DNA from: Odontocerum albicorne
Taxonomy: Eukaryota > Arthropoda > Insecta > Trichoptera > Odontoceridae
Assembly (NCBI GenBank): GCA_949825065.1
Contig: OX463849.1
Location: 29,810,043 to 29,874,042 of the forward strand
Length of the DNA stretch: 64,000 nucleotides
Reading direction: 5' to 3'
The notes below the pieces were generated by a model. The model did no database searches and was not told the origin of the DNA. It saw nothing but the letters and a program-made list of their open reading frames with translations. The stretch's first letter is position 1, and each line of letters begins with the position of its first letter. The position numbers were made by a program, and so were the translations under genes. This document shows positions 56,171 through 64,000 of the stretch, one piece after another.

Positions 56171-56180
56171 AAAGCACTGC

Positions 56181-57074
56181 ACTTTCTTTAATTTTACTTT
56201 ACTTTTTGCACATCCTAATGTATTTCAACACTTGATGTGTCATCATCAGATGAATTGACAAGAACTGAAGCGTATAATAATTACATCATATTTATATGTG
56301 TGTTGTTTATGATTTCATTTTTGGAATAGAGTTAAGTGTTTCTACTATTCGTTGTTTCTGGTTCTCAAGGGAAACATATTTAGAAGAGGAGAACAGAATA
56401 AATTATTATTAGGTGTTCAGCAAACTGAAAAAAAATTGATTCTCATTGCTCTGCGTTTTTTAATTCGTGGTTTGAAGTTAAAATAATAAATTGATTTTTT
56501 TTAATATCATCAAATGGTTTTTGATCCAAGCAAGGTGAGTGAAAGCGGTAAAACAGTATCCCTCCAACCCCAGTGTGAAGCATCCCGATTAATCCTGCGG
56601 GAGGGGCTCACGCTTGCCCTTTGATTTACGGGCTGGACTCCGTTTTAAATTCGCGTGCCCTCTGCCCTCCAGCACCTGGCTAGCTGGTTTCCAGCCCATT
56701 TCGTTTCCTCTGCAACTGGTTTACTATGTACCTTTATAAATCAATTGAAATTAAAAAATATCATCCTTTTAGTTACTTTAGTGGTGCCTTTATTGTTGAA
56801 CAAAAGTACTTAAAATATACAAAACTTTTTTGTGACATTGTTCACCGTTCTCCGGGGATTAATTTTAGGAAGCTAATAAAAAAAGGAAGAATATTTAACG
56901 ATATTCGTGATTTATTGCCGCATGACGATTTTTTCCAATTATCCAAAAAAATTCTCAGATTGATTGTGAAAATTAAATAAATACATAAAAAACAAATTAA
57001 TCTCAGAGAGCCCCTAATCTATACAGTGTTCATATTCATCCTTAACTAGGTAGAAACCATTAAGCCAGTTATCT
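56181..57074. other. Unassigned; GC-richer patch 56560-56710 and an 84-codon frame
   Basis: The frame 56726-56980 (starting MYLYKSIEIKKYHPFSYFSG) is lysine-rich. It ends with DLLPHDDFFQLSKKILRL. I do not recognise it. The patch before it has no ORF. Confidence 0.3.
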
Positions 57075-57520
57075 GTTAAGGTAGACACAAAGGACATACA
57101 ACGTCGAACTTTCATATTACAACATACTTCCTTCACTTCCTCTCAATCGATACATCTTTTCATACAGTTCTTTCTGCATCTTCTTACCTATCGTTTTTTA
57201 AAGCGATTTTACTTGGTCCAATTATACTTTCTGTTTTCGTTGTAAATAAATTTTAGCCAGTTTTTCACCATTTATTTATTTAATATATCCAGACTATATC
57301 AACGTGCTTTTTTTCACCCTTAACACATCAGTTTTCAGCTCACTTTCATTCTCAATAACTACCCTACTTTATTGATATTATGTGTCTGATAAGTGTTATC
57401 TTTATTATTGATTTTTCACCGCGTTTTCACCGCGATTACTCGGATCTTTTTATTCATTTTCCACGACCACGTTTCACTCCTAAACATTAATGTTGACACT
57501 AATAAGCTGACTAAGTCACT
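57075..57520 (-). mobile_element. LINE family F2, degraded 3' fragment
   Basis: The complement keeps the F2 order: an EVVIENESELKTDVLR-like stretch (57305-57360), a short GYI region, and a C-terminal VYRLRGSE-like end near 57130. Highly decayed. Confidence 0.6.
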
Positions 57521-57544
57521 TTAATATGTATATTGTCATACATC

Positions 57545-57670
57545 ATACTTCCGTGGCCTAGTTGATAAGACGCTTATCTTCCAATCAAAGACTTTCGGGT
57601 TCATTCCTATTGATAACCATTTTTAATAAAAAGTTTTTAGTTTGATTTTACTTATGACCGTGCTAACCTA
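57545..57670 (+). mobile_element. SINE A copy
   Basis: ACTTCCGTGGCCTAGTTGAT (A box) and CTTTCGGGTTCATTCCTATT (degraded B box), then an A-rich linker and TTTTTAGTTTGATTTTACTT. The tail is weak. Confidence 0.7.
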
Positions 57671-58231
57671 CAATTGGTTGGTTCCAACAAAAACTACAAC
57701 CTGAGTTATCACTTTGGCCAACTTGCACCAGACTCGTTGTAATTGGTCAACAAGAGGTGAAACGGAGGGGTGTTATTTCACATATTTCCGTTATAAGAGG
57801 TAGCTGACTGATTTGCAACACCCTTTTCTACACATTAATGAGAGTTTCTCAAATAGCTTTCAAATTTCTTATACACAAAAGAACATTTGCTTATCACTGG
57901 AGAAAGCAAAAGCATCCCCTAAATTCGCAATGTTTACGCATTCCAATCCAAGTATTCTGGTGAGCTTGAAAATTATGTTGTAATTGCTCTTTAATTTTTC
58001 TTTGATGGATTGCAGAGATTTAATAACAACGGAATCTAATCAAACTAGGCAAGAACATGTTTTGAAAGAGAACAATTAGAAACCAAAGCAGTCTGGTTCT
58101 TAACGAGTTTCTCCAACAATTGACTTAAAGTCGGGCAACTAAGAAACTTAAAAATTCTGTCAACATTATTTTGCGTGTTTTATAATTACAATTATCTTTG
58201 AATCCTTCACAAAAAAATCAGTTTCTTTAAG
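57671..58231. other. Unassigned stretch
   Basis: Nothing recognised; part could be the upstream of the next LINE fragment. Confidence 0.35.
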
Positions 58232-58420
58232 GATATGGATTTTCGATCTCTTCGATCAGGCAATAAGATACAACTTGGCATACCAACGCATCAGATCGTA
58301 TTCTACACATCATTTGCGGTTCACTCGGCACCACTGTGGAAAGAACTTCAAAAATTTATCGCATGGATACAATCCTTAAATCTGTTTAAGAGTGAATCGA
58401 AAAAAAAACAGATCACTTAG
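58232..58420 (+). pseudogene. LINE RT C-terminal remnant
   Basis: The frame reads LRSGNKIQLGIPTHQIVFYT, SFAVHSAPLWKEL and LFKSESKKK. This is the RS....(L)..P.H.....(S)F.V....LWN.L....F(K)..(L)K order of jockey-like C-termini, also seen in F1. Diverged, so a separate family. Confidence 0.6.
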
Positions 58421-58642
58421 AATATTCTAGTTTTTCATTGATTACCTTCCTTATCTCTAAAAAAACATTTTCGTTTAGTTCTACCATTGTTTATATATTA
58501 TATATGTCATTTTTAAACATTAAAGTCAATCGAATATGATTTTTATTAAATCAGTGATAGGTTAAATCAGTTTAATGTACCCAAGATAAGGGAAGAAATT
58601 GCCATATAGTAATTAGTCCGCCAGATATACCATGAATAATCA

Positions 58643-58800
58643 TGGCCATGAGGTGCATGCCCGTGCGTTAAAGCATAGGACTTCCGTGAGGAAGGTTGCC
58701 GATTCGAACCCTGTGCTGTGTGTGCTACTCCTTTCGAATTATACAGGTCTTTTCCGCCTAGAATTTGGCGATATAAGGATAGGTACCTATGAATTTGATC
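58643..58800 (+). mobile_element. SINE C copy
   Basis: CCATGAGGTGCATGCCCGTG (head), GTTGCCGATTCGAACCCTG (B box, 58684-58702) and TATAAGGATAGGTACCTATG (tail). It matches 48497-48655 and 59805-59950. Confidence 0.82.
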
Positions 58801-58817
58801 ATTGAAAAAAAAAACAA

Positions 58818-59190
58818 GCTGGCATGCTTCAATCCTGACACTTTAGTATGCCATCGGATTTAGTACAGCGATGTGACCTGTGAGTTTAAAATACTCGTAA
58901 ATATATATAGTATGTATATGCACGTGTATGTATTTCGAGATAATGGCAAAGAAAATACTTTTAAAGGAGAAGTTATCAAAATGTCTACTAGGCTCCTCTC
59001 ATAACACCCCCCCCCCCCCCCAGAGTTGAGACACATCTCCACAAATAGACAGTGAGCTCGGCCGCGAGAACAACATATATTTTTCAGACGGGTGTGTAAC
59101 GGCTCATTCTCTTAATGCTTTGCTTTCCAATAGATTTGACGTTGGTAATCTCAACTACGAGACCCAGCATCGGCGACGACTTAATCATAT
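58818..59190. repeat. Dispersed repeat, includes repeat D copy 3
   Basis: 58970-59100 matches repeat D (AGAAGTTATCAAAATG, GAGACACATCTCCACAAATA, GGCCGCGAGAACAACATATA). The flanks are inverse matches to 48236-48480 (TGCCATCGGATTTAGTACAG and CTACGAGACCCAGCATCGG). A C14 run lies at 59007-59020. Confidence 0.75.
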
Positions 59191-59804
59191 ACAAAAAAGA
59201 ATGAAAATAAGTAAATCTAAAAGAGAAATTTTATTTGAAAAGGAGAATTAAAAATTAATTAAAAAACTTTTGGCTGAAGCGAGCTCTACTTAATTTTTTT
59301 TCAAATAGCATTTCAATTAAAATCGGCATGACTTGTTGGCGCTGTTTAGCCACGGACATTTGTGGCCACAATTATCGAAGGGTTTCTAGCGGCACTAAAG
59401 CAAAATATTTTAATTAAAAGAGACCGCATATCACAGCTGCTGCTCCCAGATGGTTATGGATTCAATTTGCAGCAAAGGAAATGCATCTTGAGTGTCCGCA
59501 GCTTCGGCTCATTCATTTCGCCTTTGCTGCTGCGCGACCGGGAAAACGATTTCAAAAGACTTCATCTCTCGGTTTAAACGATTTAGAAATATTTTTATTA
59601 CGCTATCCGATTAGAGTCGCTAACGAGATTATATTTTATAAAGTTTTTTTTTAGAAATGCTACAGATAGTAAACCATTTTGATGATAATCATGCTATTTA
59701 ACAATTAATTCAAATAGATAACTGATTTTACTTCTAATAACTTACTCTGAAGTTTCAAAAACATTGCAGTTTCATCTTCAGTGTTTGTTTGTAGTGTATG
59801 ACAA
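59191..59804. other. Unassigned; 71-codon frame 59362-59577
   Basis: The frame beginning MATIIEGFLAALKQNILIKR lies in locally GC-richer DNA and is unrecognised. Not called as a gene. Confidence 0.35.
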
Positions 59805-59950
59805 ATTGAGATGCATGACCGCGTGGTAATGCACTGACTTTCGTGCGGAAGGTTACCGGTTCGAATCTCACGGTGTGCTGCTCACCTCGAATAAAACAGG
59901 CAATATTTTCCGTCCAGTATTCTCTATAATATCTCTTACCTGAAACATTG
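59805..59950 (+). mobile_element. SINE C copy
   Basis: ATGCATGACCGCGTGGTAAT (A box region), GTTACCGGTTCGAATCTCAC (B box) and a tail with AAAACAGGCAATATTTTCC and TCTCTATAATATCTCTTACC. Confidence 0.8.
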
Positions 59951-60114
59951 CCCAGCATGACACCTTTTCGAGACTTTTATCATCGTGTTTCGGTATGTGT
60001 TCAAAGAAACAAAGTACCAATTGTTAACAGATTGTTATGAGTGTTTATATAAAGTATAGCCTCGTTTGTTCCCCTTTTCATCTAAGACATAAGCAGCATA
60101 CTTCTTCAGTCTAC

Positions 60115-60270
60115 ATCTTGAAAACATTTATCCTCCTTCTATCGATATACTTTATTGTCCACGTTTCTATTGTGTAAAGAAATACAGAAAATACCAATAC
60201 TTTCAGGAGTCTCAATTTAATCTTTATGGATATTTCTTTGTTCACCGATGCAAGTAAATGTTCTTAAATA
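60115..60270 (-). pseudogene. LINE RT thumb remnant
   Basis: The complement reads KIKLRLLKVLVFSVFLYTIE, TWTIKYIDRRRINVFKM. This is the LVK(A/T).(V/L)(F/W)SV.LYG.E(T/S)WT(L)....R(R/K).(E/N)(A/V)FEM block of RTE-type polymerases. Only this block survives. Confidence 0.6.
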
Positions 60271-60345
60271 TATTTTACTGGTAAAGGTATGTATACTGGA
60301 TGAGTGGAGTTTAAGCAGTATATTTTGGTATTTAAAGCTTTAAAT

Positions 60346-61024
60346 CAGGGGTCTCTAAACTACGGCCCGTGAGCACCACCAATCCGGCCCATCATAGTTT
60401 ATTTTGATTACATTGTAAAATTTCCAATGTAAGTAAATCATACAAAATAATAATCAGATGTTTTTATTTAACGACAATCAAGAAACACAATAACTGACAT
60501 GCATAATGAAATTGAACATTTTAACTGTAATTAATGATATGAGATTTATACTAAAAACTTACAATACATAGGTAATTCACATAATGAAATTAAACATTAT
60601 AATTAATGAGATTTATGTAGCTGTAACTTTCTACTGACAATTGTTTGCAGTTGTAGATCAAGTTTACTAGTGGAAATTATCAGCAGCGACTTCAAATGCT
60701 CACCAGTTAATTTGGATCTGTAAATATTTTTTGTATATTTCATTTTGGATAATGTTTTTTCGCACAGATAAGTAGGGCCGAAAGCGGAAAAAAGCCACGA
60801 GCCAATTTATGCAACTGATCAAACTGTGTGAGTGGAAGACTCTTATAAAATTCCAGCAATGATGACTTGAAATATTTTTCTTTAAAAATATCGCAACACT
60901 GCAAATCAATAATTCCCATTTGAAGTTCTAGGGCAAGGGTTTCTATATCGGCGTTAAAAGGATTTTGAAAAATCTTCATATCATTTGCAATTGCATCAAA
61001 ATCTGAAAAACGAGACTCTAAATT
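60346..61024 (-). pseudogene. hAT transposon 3' half (GTF2IRD2-like transposase)
   Basis: The terminal sequence CAGGGGTCTCTAAACTACGG at 60346 is a typical hAT end. The minus strand encodes RFSDFDAIANDMKIFQNPFN, ELQMGIIDLQCCDIFKEKYF and SLLEFYKSLPLTQFDQLHKL. After frameshifts the remnant of the FG..Y.CE..FS dimerisation region follows. The order matches the hAT transposase fused into mammalian GTF2IRD2 and found alone in insects. The other end is missing beyond 61024, where an ATT run begins, so this is half an element. Confidence 0.8.
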
Positions 61025-61084
61025 TATTATTATTATTATTATGTTGGTATGATGAGCTAGCTCAACAAGTCAGTAATAAAAATA

Positions 61085-61575
61085 CTTGTTTTCCTTCGGA
61101 GTATGCAGATAAGAGAAATTGACAGACTTTCCAATTGCGACACACATATTTTGCCTCATCTACATACATACACCTTCATATATCGCCTCGTCTAATAAAA
61201 CTCATACAATTTATCTAATTTGGTAAATTTCCTTTGAAAATGGCATTAACTTCAATGTACCAAACTTTCCTTGGTGTACCTCTATCAAGCCTTCCACTCG
61301 CTTTAGCACTGTAAATAAATATGTTTTGTTAATCTTTCTTAATTCATTCGTTTTACATTCCCAAACCATCGCAGAATGCTCTTTTTCATCTTAATTAATA
61401 TATCAACCTTAAGTTCCAAGTCAGTTAAAATGTTTTAAATTATGAAGATAGTAAGAGAAAAAACATTTATTCTTCCGTCATATTTACTCATAATTTCTTA
61501 ATCGCTCATGCGTCGACATACTTAGCTCATTTCCATTTATTTTAATCTCTCTCCGTCTTAATACATATATACATT
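61085..61575 (-). mobile_element. LINE family F2, 3' fragment
   Basis: The complement keeps the LTWNLRLIY/LIKMKKSILRWFGNVKRM-like region and a GLIEVHQGKFGTLKL-like stretch. It ends with DRGRQNMCVAIGKSVNFSYL near 61100. Decayed. Confidence 0.7.
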
Positions 61576-61914
61576 CCATCAGGAAGGCAGAGAGGATAGA
61601 ATGTCAGACTTTCCTATCTCGACTCGACTCACATCCTTTACATTTTCATATGACTCCAATGATTTTTATGTTACATTATTTTAAAATGTCATTCGCGTTG
61701 TATATTCGCTTTGTCTCTCTTCATTAATTCGTGTTTTCCTACATTTTACTCTACGCCTTAAGTTCATATTCCCCCCGTATTACTTCATTACATATTCTGT
61801 CACCGAATGTATTCTTTAAGCTTTGTATTCTGTCACCCAATGTTTTCTTTAGGCTTCGTATTCTGTCACCCACTGTATTTTTTAAGTTTTGTATTCTGTC
61901 ACCCAATGTATTTT
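61575..61914 (-). mobile_element. LINE family F2, 3' fragment with 33-bp tandem array, cut by piggyBac
   Basis: The minus frame 61751-61984 ends FGDRICNEVIRGEYELKA, the F2 NEVIR..(Y/C)ELKA block, preceded by four 11-residue repeats (KNTLGDRIQSL type). At the DNA level ATTCTGTCACC starts at 61794, 61827, 61860 and 61893. The 3' end GGAAGGCAGAGAGGATAGAA lies at about 61582. The fourth unit is cut by the piggyBac element at TTAA 61915-61918. Confidence 0.8.
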
Positions 61915-62161
61915 TTAACTCTTTCACGGCTACGGACCACTTAAATGGCTCATACATAATCGTGCCGTCCTGGCGAGCGGCCATTTAAGTGGCCACTAAC
62001 TTTGCGTGTGGATATCTCGGTCAAAATTAAATCTTCTTTAAAATTTTTAACCTGAATATAAGACAAAACGTGTCCTCTAGTGACATCTCTTTTAAAATCA
62101 TCAAAACTTCAAGTATTTGATCCATAAGAAGGGTTTAAACAGACCCCTTGCAGGCCGTCGA

Positions 62162-62170
62162 TATATAAAG
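62162..62170 (+). promoter_or_regulatory. Possible TATA box of the piggyBac transposase
   Basis: TATATAAAG lies about 380 bp upstream of the ATG. This is the clearest TATA-like word in the 5' region, but AT-rich DNA makes chance matches common. Confidence 0.3.
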
Positions 62171-62550
62171 CATTTTGAATAATCGCGCCACGCGTTCGTG
62201 CGATCCGAAGGTCATGTTTCTAATGACGATTGCTCCCGATCAATATGAAGTATTATGCGTCGATATTTTTTTTGTAAATACGCGTATTGCGTATTGAATT
62301 AATTGCCTTTTTCATTGTTTATGGATTATTGTTTTCTTCGATTATTGCTTCTTATATTGTCGCACTTTATTTATAGCTTTGATTTGGATACCATTACATA
62401 AACTGTTTTTTAAGAGATTTTAACATTCACTTACTTTTACAACTTTTCAAATCGTCGTTATTTTTTATGTTACGTGTGTTATACGCCATTGAAAAATTCA
62501 TAAAATTTTTAAAATAACTTTAAAAATTCAACACCGCTTATATTATCAAT

Positions 62551-64000
62551 ATGGCTAAAAGGAACTTGACTGGAGAGGAAATTGAAGATATCACGGTAGT
62601 AGAACTTGATTCAGATTTTGAATTAACCGATGAAGAAGACGATGTTGATCCATTAGAAGAAGAGCAGAGAATGGATGATACAATTATTCCAGACATTGGA
62701 GCAACAACCAGCGGCAACGTGGAACCAAACGAACTATTAGAAAATGTATTTTCTTCATGGAGCCGAGGTCCATTTGCGCCAATAATCCACGAGTTTGATG
62801 AATTTTCATCTGGCATCTTGCCCTCGTGCCAACTTACACCAGAATCATCCGAACTCGATATTTTCGAATATTTTTTAAATAAAAATATAATTGAAAATGT
62901 GGTACAACAGACTAACCAATTTTATAATTTTAAAAAATTGAGTAAGGAATATTCCGCTAAATCACGAATTCAACGCTGGGTGGATACAAATGTACCAGAA
63001 TTATATGTATTCTTCGGTGTCACAATGTTGATGACACGAAATAAGCATTTAACCATACGGGAACATTGGTCCACAGACCCACTTTTAAATAGCCCAATTT
63101 TTGGCAAGACTATGTCAAGGGACCGGTATGAACTGATTTTAAATATGTTACATTTTTCTAATAACAATATAACAAATAGTGGTGACAAATTGCGTAAAAT
63201 AAGATTATTGCTTGATCATACTCGTAAAGTTTTTACAAGTGTCATGCTGCCTCACAAAAACTTGTGTATCGATGAGAGCATAGTTGTTTTCAAAGGTCGT
63301 CTTATGATAAAACAATACATCCCTTCCAAACGTCACAGATTCGGCATTAAATTATTTGTTTTATGTGATGTTGAAACCGGTTGTGTGTTAGATCTAATTG
63401 TGTATTGCGGTGATGGAACAGAAATAATTTATGATAAATCGTTGGGTATATCGGGTGCAGTTATCAAAACGCTTCTCAATGACTATCTTGGAAAAGGACA
63501 CAACTTGTGGTGTGATAACTGGTACACAAGCCCACAATTATTTAAGTTTTTACATGACAATAAAACAAATGCATGTGGAACCGTTCGAAAATCTCGTAAA
63601 GGTATGCCCAACTTCAAAAAAACCAAGAAAGGAGACATTGATTCTCAACATTGTGGACCCTTGTTGGCTATAAAATGGCACGATAAGAGAGAAATTCATA
63701 TGCTGACAACAATTCATAGTGACAGATTTATTTCAACAGAGAAATTAAATTATAAAACTGGCGAACAGGTAAAAAAACCTGAGTGCATTGTGGATTACAA
63801 TAAAAATATGGGTAGTGTGGACAAAACCGATATGATGCTTAGTAGTTTAAATTGCCTTCGAAAAACTTTAAAATGGTATAGAAAGCTGGCTTTTCATTTT
63901 GTTGATCTATACATGCTAAATTCATATTTTATTTACAAGCATACAACCGGAAAAACAATAGGTTTAGCGGAATTTCATTTAGCAGTTATAAGACAAATAT
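62551..64000 (+). CDS. piggyBac-type transposase, open to the window edge
   Basis: The frame starting at ATG 62551 has no stop through 64000: 483 codons are visible and the end lies outside. It carries out cut-and-paste transposition at TTAA. An acidic N-terminus (residues 22-40, with DEEDDVDPLEEE) is followed by the DDE_Tnp_1_7 region, including RIQRWVDTNVPELYVFFG and TIREHWSTDP. The catalytic aspartates are D241 in LCIDESIVVFKGR, D322 in WCDNWYTSPQLF and D424 in NKNMGSVDKTDMM, with D427 nearby. The spacings (81 and 102 residues) are close to those of the cabbage-looper piggyBac (78 and 101). The usual C-terminal cysteine-rich zinc finger would lie beyond the window. Not a host gene unless domesticated. 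Confidence 0.94.
   Translation, partial: MAKRNLTGEEIEDITVVELDSDFELTDEEDDVDPLEEEQRMDDTIIPDIGATTSGNVEPNELLENVFSSWSRGPFAPIIHEFDEFSSGILPSCQLTPESSELDIFEYFLNKNIIENVVQQTNQFYNFKKLSKEYSAKSRIQRWVDTNVPELYVFFGVTMLMTRNKHLTIREHWSTDPLLNSPIFGKTMSRDRYELILNMLHFSNNNITNSGDKLRKIRLLLDHTRKVFTSVMLPHKNLCIDESIVVFKGRLMIKQYIPSKRHRFGIKLFVLCDVETGCVLDLIVYCGDGTEIIYDKSLGISGAVIKTLLNDYLGKGHNLWCDNWYTSPQLFKFLHDNKTNACGTVRKSRKGMPNFKKTKKGDIDSQHCGPLLAIKWHDKREIHMLTTIHSDRFISTEKLNYKTGEQVKKPECIVDYNKNMGSVDKTDMMLSSLNCLRKTLKWYRKLAFHFVDLYMLNSYFIYKHTTGKTIGLAEFHLAVIRQI

Larger units (their letters stand above)
61919..64000 (+). mobile_element. piggyBac transposon, left part, continues past window end
   Basis: It starts CTCTTTCACGGCTACGG right after TTAA (61915-61918). 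A subterminal inverted pair CCACTTAAATGG (61937-61948) and CCATTTAAGTGG (61981-61992) is typical of piggyBac-like ends. About 560 bp of 5' region precede the transposase ATG. The right end and second TTAA must lie outside the window. Confidence 0.9.

Noticed and set aside
62538..63188. Minus-strand and offset frames over the piggyBac region
   Set aside because: They lie inside the real 483-codon transposase frame, which continues beyond the window.

Overview
The window is AT-rich, intron-style animal DNA that is almost entirely transposon debris. It most likely comes from an arthropod, probably an insect. The basis is the mix of RTE/BovB-type and jockey/CR1-like LINEs, several tRNA-derived SINEs, hAT, mariner and piggyBac DNA transposons, long (TA)n tracts and an exact 200-base scaffold gap (18180-18379). 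I see no operons, no bacterial genes, no rRNA, no CRISPR array and no host gene that I can name. The order is inferred from element types only.

Layout. 1-9 kb: LINE 3' end (family F1), a hAT element with perfect 8-bp target duplication (892-1961), a broken RTE LINE (2960-5090), a 115-bp tandem repeat, a deleted mariner element and more LINE pieces. 9-18 kb: two inverted copies of an unrecognised ORF (9870-10200 and 11706-12070), minisatellites and two more F1 copies. 18-25 kb: the gap, an open reading frame running out of it (18381-18810), (TA)n tracts and LINE fragments. 25-29 kb: a LINE cut by a 688-bp element with 28-bp inverted ends, a 39-bp satellite open on both strands, and a foldback element. 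29-38 kb: a young RTE insertion with an undamaged reverse transcriptase ORF and 11-bp target duplication (29097-30539), a piggyBac-type MITE with TTAA duplication (32176-32770), and an RTE copy split by a promoter-bearing LTR-like sequence. 38-49 kb: LINE ends, hairpin repeats, two further mariner remnants and a SINE-derived minisatellite. 49-51 kb: a roughly 1.2-kb satellite with 66-bp units. 51-61 kb: LINE, SINE and repeat fragments and a half hAT element. 61.9-64 kb: a piggyBac transposon whose transposase ORF (62551 onward) is open to the window edge with all three catalytic aspartates.

Four interspersed families organise the window. F1 is a jockey/CR1-like LINE with a (TAAA)n tail (five pieces). 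F2 is a LINE whose C-terminal region recurs at least thirteen times on both strands. SINE A is tRNA-derived and shares its 3' tail with F1, which suggests F1 machinery mobilised it. The BovB-like RTE ends in (GAA)n and is present three times. Only the RTE ORF at 29.1-30.5 kb and the piggyBac ORF at 62.5-64 kb look potentially functional. I found no convincing new multi-gene system. The best leads are the inverted unknown ORF pair, the ORF beside the gap, the SINE/LINE shared tail and the unnamed inverted-repeat element at 25.6-26.3 kb.
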